From Epiperipatus broadwayi (Eukaryota; Onychophora; Udeonychophora; Euonychophora; Peripatidae): a stretch of DNA of 64,000 nt. Positions 58,896-64,000 of this stretch are shown here, in pieces (the first letter of the stretch is position 1; each line of letters begins with the position of its first letter). The position numbers and the translations under genes were made by a program. The stretch is from positions 372,001-436,000 of the forward strand of contig JAQFVV010000454.1 of the NCBI GenBank assembly GCA_028023455.1. The letters are read 5' to 3'. A model generated the notes under the pieces. That model searched no databases. It saw nothing but the letters and a program-made list of their open reading frames with translations, and was not told the origin of the DNA.

Positions 58896-59221
58896 ATGCA
58901 ATGCAAATGAGTTAGTTTGGGTTCAAATTTAAAGGTTTTGAATTTTATTTCAATAAGATGGTTTCTAAACATATAAACATATTAGTTTTAGATTTGAATC
59001 CCAAGTCATCATTGATAAATATAATAGTCAGTAATCAATCTGTGAATATGGATGTTATAGCAATCCATTGATTTCTCAAGATAACAATAGATGATTCTAG
59101 AGGATGAAGATAATTGCTTTTAAATAAAATATTTCAATAAACATTACAATACATGACATTAATAGAATATAGCTTTTTTTTACAAAAAGTTTACAGTAAC
59201 TTTTAGATAGTTAATATATAG
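58896..59221. other. AT-rich spacer, nothing recognised
   Basis: No feature that I can support. Confidence 0.4.
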
Positions 59222-59895
59222 ATGAAAATAGGAAAGTAGGACTAAAAATAAATTCTAAAAAGACTAAAGTAATGTATAATGGATTGTCTCAAAATATGAA
59301 AATAAAGATTGATTATGATGAGTTAGAAGAAGTAAACAGCTACAAATCCCTTGGTCAGATTATTAATACAGATGGAAACATAATGGATGAAATTAATCAT
59401 AGAATAAAATTGATTGGAGTGCTTTTGGTAGAAATAACTTGATACTAAAAAGAAATATGCCTATGTGTTTGAAAGGAAGGTTTTTAATAGATGGATCTGA
59501 AACTTGGACAATTAATAGAAGAGAAATACAGAGACTTCATACCACTCAAAGAAGTATGGAGAGATGCATATTGGCAATAACAAGAAGAGATCGAAGACAC
59601 AATATATTGGTAAGAGAACAAATAGGTGTTACTGATCTCATTGAAAAAATTAAATGACTGAAGTCGAGTTGGGCTGGACATATTGCTAGAAGAGATGATA
59701 ATAGATGGCCCATTGAAATCTTAAACCAGAGTCCAAGAGATTGTAAAAGACCCAGAAAGAGACCACATGTGAGATGGATGGATGAAGTAAGAAAGTGTGC
59801 AGAGATGATGTGGAGAAGAGAAGCTAAAGATCAGAGAAGATGGATTAAACTTGGAGAGACAATCTTGCAATGGATTGATAATGGTTCATGATGAT
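59222..59895 (+). pseudogene. RTE-clade LINE, 3' end fragment
   Basis: Plus strand: ENRKVGLKINSKKTKVMYNG, EVNSYKSLGQIINTDGN, a damaged YGSETWTINRRE, then RRDRRHNILVREQIGVTDLIE and, after one stop, SSWAGHIARRDDNRWP, RPRKRPHVRWMDEVRK and the end WRREAKDQRRWIKLGE. This is the full RTE C-terminus, 5'-truncated within the RT. It is close to the copy at 48.2-49.6 kb. It ends with GGTTCATGATGATGATATAT, a short GAT-rich tail usual for RTE. Confidence 0.88.
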
Positions 59896-60676
<781 letters not shown>

Positions 60677-60896
60677 TATACAATTTTAATGCACAAATCA
60701 GTGCATAACAGCAGAGCTTCTTCAAATTAAATCACAATTTATTATAAACTTAATATAAATTATAATACATAATAAATAATGCCTGAGCGCTTTCAAGAGA
60801 ACTTAGCTCTCATAATCATGGGTAACAAAGAGTAAGCGTAACAAGGTTGCTATGTGTAAATATATGCAGATATATGTAAATTAATTGAACTATATG
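60677..60896 (+). repeat. PLE-1 left inverted arm
   Basis: 220 bp, inverse of 61923-62142. The minus strand has GAAAGCGCTC, a GAAA followed by a palindromic AGCGCT as in hammerhead stem III, but CUGANGA is replaced by ATTATGA and stem I is absent. Confidence 0.9.
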
Positions 60897-61915
60897 ATGG
60901 ATGGCCAATGGGCTTACCCATGAGTGGCATCATATCAAGTATTGTGCTTAATTATTTTGCAAAAAGTATCATTCCTAAATATGAACAAACACTCCAGTTA
61001 ATTGTATATACAAGGTATGTTGATGACCTTTTTATTGCTGCAATGGAAGAGATCATAGATAAAATCAAGCTGGACATACAAGAGTGTACTCATCTGAAGC
61101 TAAATACAGAAATGGAAGATTACGACAAGAAAATTAGATATTTGGATATTCAAGTACAAAGGGAAGGTCAACAACTCAATTATAAGATGATTATAAAACC
61201 AATAGAAAAAAGAGGCCATATACAACCCCTTTCGAACACACCACCTATTCATAAATTTGCAGGATTGATGTCTTTCTTACATAGGAATGAGCACCTTTGC
61301 AGATTTGAAGCAGACAAAAGGTCAAATTTGATTTTATATAGAAACGATTTATTAAATATCGGTTTCAAACAAAATAGTATTGATGGGAAAATTAGACAAT
61401 TTTACAGTAAATTAAATAACAATGCAATTAAGCAGCAGAAAAATAGAATATTGTTGCCATACTTTGCAAATGCCCATAAAAAACTTTACTCAGTGTTTAA
61501 TAGAGATTTTCAACTATGTTTTCACACACCCCCTAATACCAATAGAATTATCAACAATGCAAAAGACATTGTAACACCCAACAACATTTCTCAGGCTGTC
61601 TATAATATCTCATGCCCAGAAAATAACTGTATGGCATCATACTATGGAGAAACGAAAGCAACTCTCTCAACAAGATTGTCCCAGCACAGATATTCTTACA
61701 GAAAGGCCCAAGCAGACCCAGCTTACACCTCAATATTTGCAATGCATCAGAAATTAACTGGTCATTCATGTGAACCTGAAAATCCAAGAATAGTTTGTAG
61801 GTAAAGAAATGATGTTAAGAGAAAGGTGAAGAAGGCATGTTTTATTGCCATGGATGATAAGGCTATGAATAGGAAAAATACGTGTTATAAAATTTCTAAG
61901 AAATGGGTTAATTAG
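60893..61915 (+). pseudogene. Penelope-like RT (C-term) + GIY-YIG endonuclease, one stop
   Basis: This is the reverse transcriptase with C-terminal endonuclease that defines Penelope-like elements. The frame starts abruptly at YDGWPMGLPMSGIISSI (RT motif 4), then YTRYVDDLFIA (catalytic YVDD, about residue 40), the thumb with IRYLDIQVQREG and NTPPIHKFAGLMSFLHR, and the linker RILLPYFANAHKKLYSVF. The GIY-YIG domain has AVYNISCPENNC, SYYGETKATLSTRLSQHRYSY and H..LTGHSC. A TAA at 61802-61804 stands where the family has its catalytic Glu (IVCR-stop-RNDVKRKVKKA). The frame goes on to the true stop at 61913-61915. The RT N-terminus is missing. Confidence 0.9.
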
Positions 61916-61922
61916 ATTTATG

Positions 61923-62142
61923 CATATAGTTCAATTAATTTACATATATCTGCATATATTTACACATAGCAACCTTGTTATGCTTACTCTTTGTTACCCA
62001 TGATTATGAGAGCTAAGTTCTCTTGAAAGCGCTCAGGCATTATTTATTATGTATTATAATTTATATTAAGTTTATAATAAATTGTGATTTAATTTGAAGA
62101 AGCTCTGCTGTTATGCGCTGATTTGTGCATTAAAATTGTATA
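61923..62142 (+). repeat. PLE-1 right inverted arm
   Basis: It starts eight bases after the final stop codon and is the inverse of the left arm. Confidence 0.9.
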
Positions 62143-62175
62143 TATATAGTAGGCAGCTGAGTGTGAAATAATTTC

Positions 62176-64000
<1,825 letters not shown>

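Larger units (their letters stand above)
60677..62142 (+). mobile_element. PLE-1: Penelope-like retroelement with 220-bp inverted arms
   Basis: Two inverted arms of equal length (60677-60896 and 61923-62142) differ at only about two sites. They enclose a 5'-truncated RT plus GIY-YIG frame. Each arm holds TGCACAAATCAG, GCAGAGCTTCTTCAAATT, GCCTGAGCGC and GTAACAAAGAGTAAGC. The left arm is an inverted copy of the 3' end joined directly to the coding part. Known Penelope-like elements often carry terminal repeats in inverted as well as direct order. (ATT)n runs in the same strand sense lie on both sides. Confidence 0.88.

Noticed and set aside
60781-60820. Hammerhead in the PLE-1 arms (GAAAGCGCTC on the minus strand)
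   Set aside because: Stem II and III can be drawn, but CUGANGA reads ATTATGA and stem I is missing. It is too weak to list as a ribozyme, although the palindromic AGCGCT is noted in a finding.

Overview
This window is AT-rich (clearly above 70 % A+T by eye) eukaryotic DNA that consists mainly of mobile-element debris. I recognise no intact host gene, tRNA or rRNA. The element mix points to an invertebrate metazoan: APE-type LINEs, RTE, Penelope-like elements with a C-terminal GIY-YIG nuclease, a BED-finger hAT transposase, a long-LTR element, tRNA-derived SINEs and type I hammerhead-ribozyme elements. The phylum cannot be settled from the sequence alone. All element family names used here (LINE-A/B/C, HHR-A/B/C/D, PLE-1/2) are local labels.

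Layout, left to right: 1-3480 is the 5' part of LINE-A on the minus strand, with a broken ORF1 and an endonuclease running off the left edge. 3.7-5.4 kb is an unclassified dispersed repeat with a second copy at 38.2-39.7 kb. 5.55-6.0 kb is a small hammerhead element (HHR-B). 6.6-8.1 kb is a broken LINE-C. 10.66-11.81 kb is a 1.15-kb (CTA)n array. 11.81-17.68 kb is a near-complete LINE-B on the minus strand with (CTA)n on both sides, and it carries two Illumina adapter remnants that break its reading frames. 17.8-20.1 kb holds two HHR-A copies. 22.4-31.1 kb is a dead hAT element split by a 6.6-kb LTR element (two 1.68-kb LTRs, no recognisable pol) and by a tandem hammerhead element (HHR-C). 31.2-32.8 kb is a Penelope-like fragment (PLE-2) that was itself invaded by an HHR-A dimer. 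34.4-48 kb is mostly featureless, with minisatellites, more HHR-A copies and a SINE. 48.2-55.8 kb is an RTE element whose halves are separated by a 5.8-kb insertion that carries a coiled-coil ORF. 56-59 kb holds SINEs, inverted-repeat elements with hammerheads (HHR-D) and another HHR-A. 60.4-62.4 kb is PLE-1 with 220-bp inverted arms, sitting between two (ATT)n arrays.

The most interesting content is a set of self-cleaving hammerhead (type I) motifs in at least four unrelated short element families. At least five of them keep the CUGANGA box, GAAA, a very short stem III and a base-paired stem I. Four HHR-A copies have 12-14 bp target-site duplications (two exact, two with one mismatch), so they are real mobile elements. 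Two copies from different families begin at the predicted ribozyme cleavage site. Tandem and inverted dimers are frequent. This matches what is known of Penelope-like elements and animal retrozymes, and the window also contains two Penelope-like coding fragments with the same inverted-arm layout.
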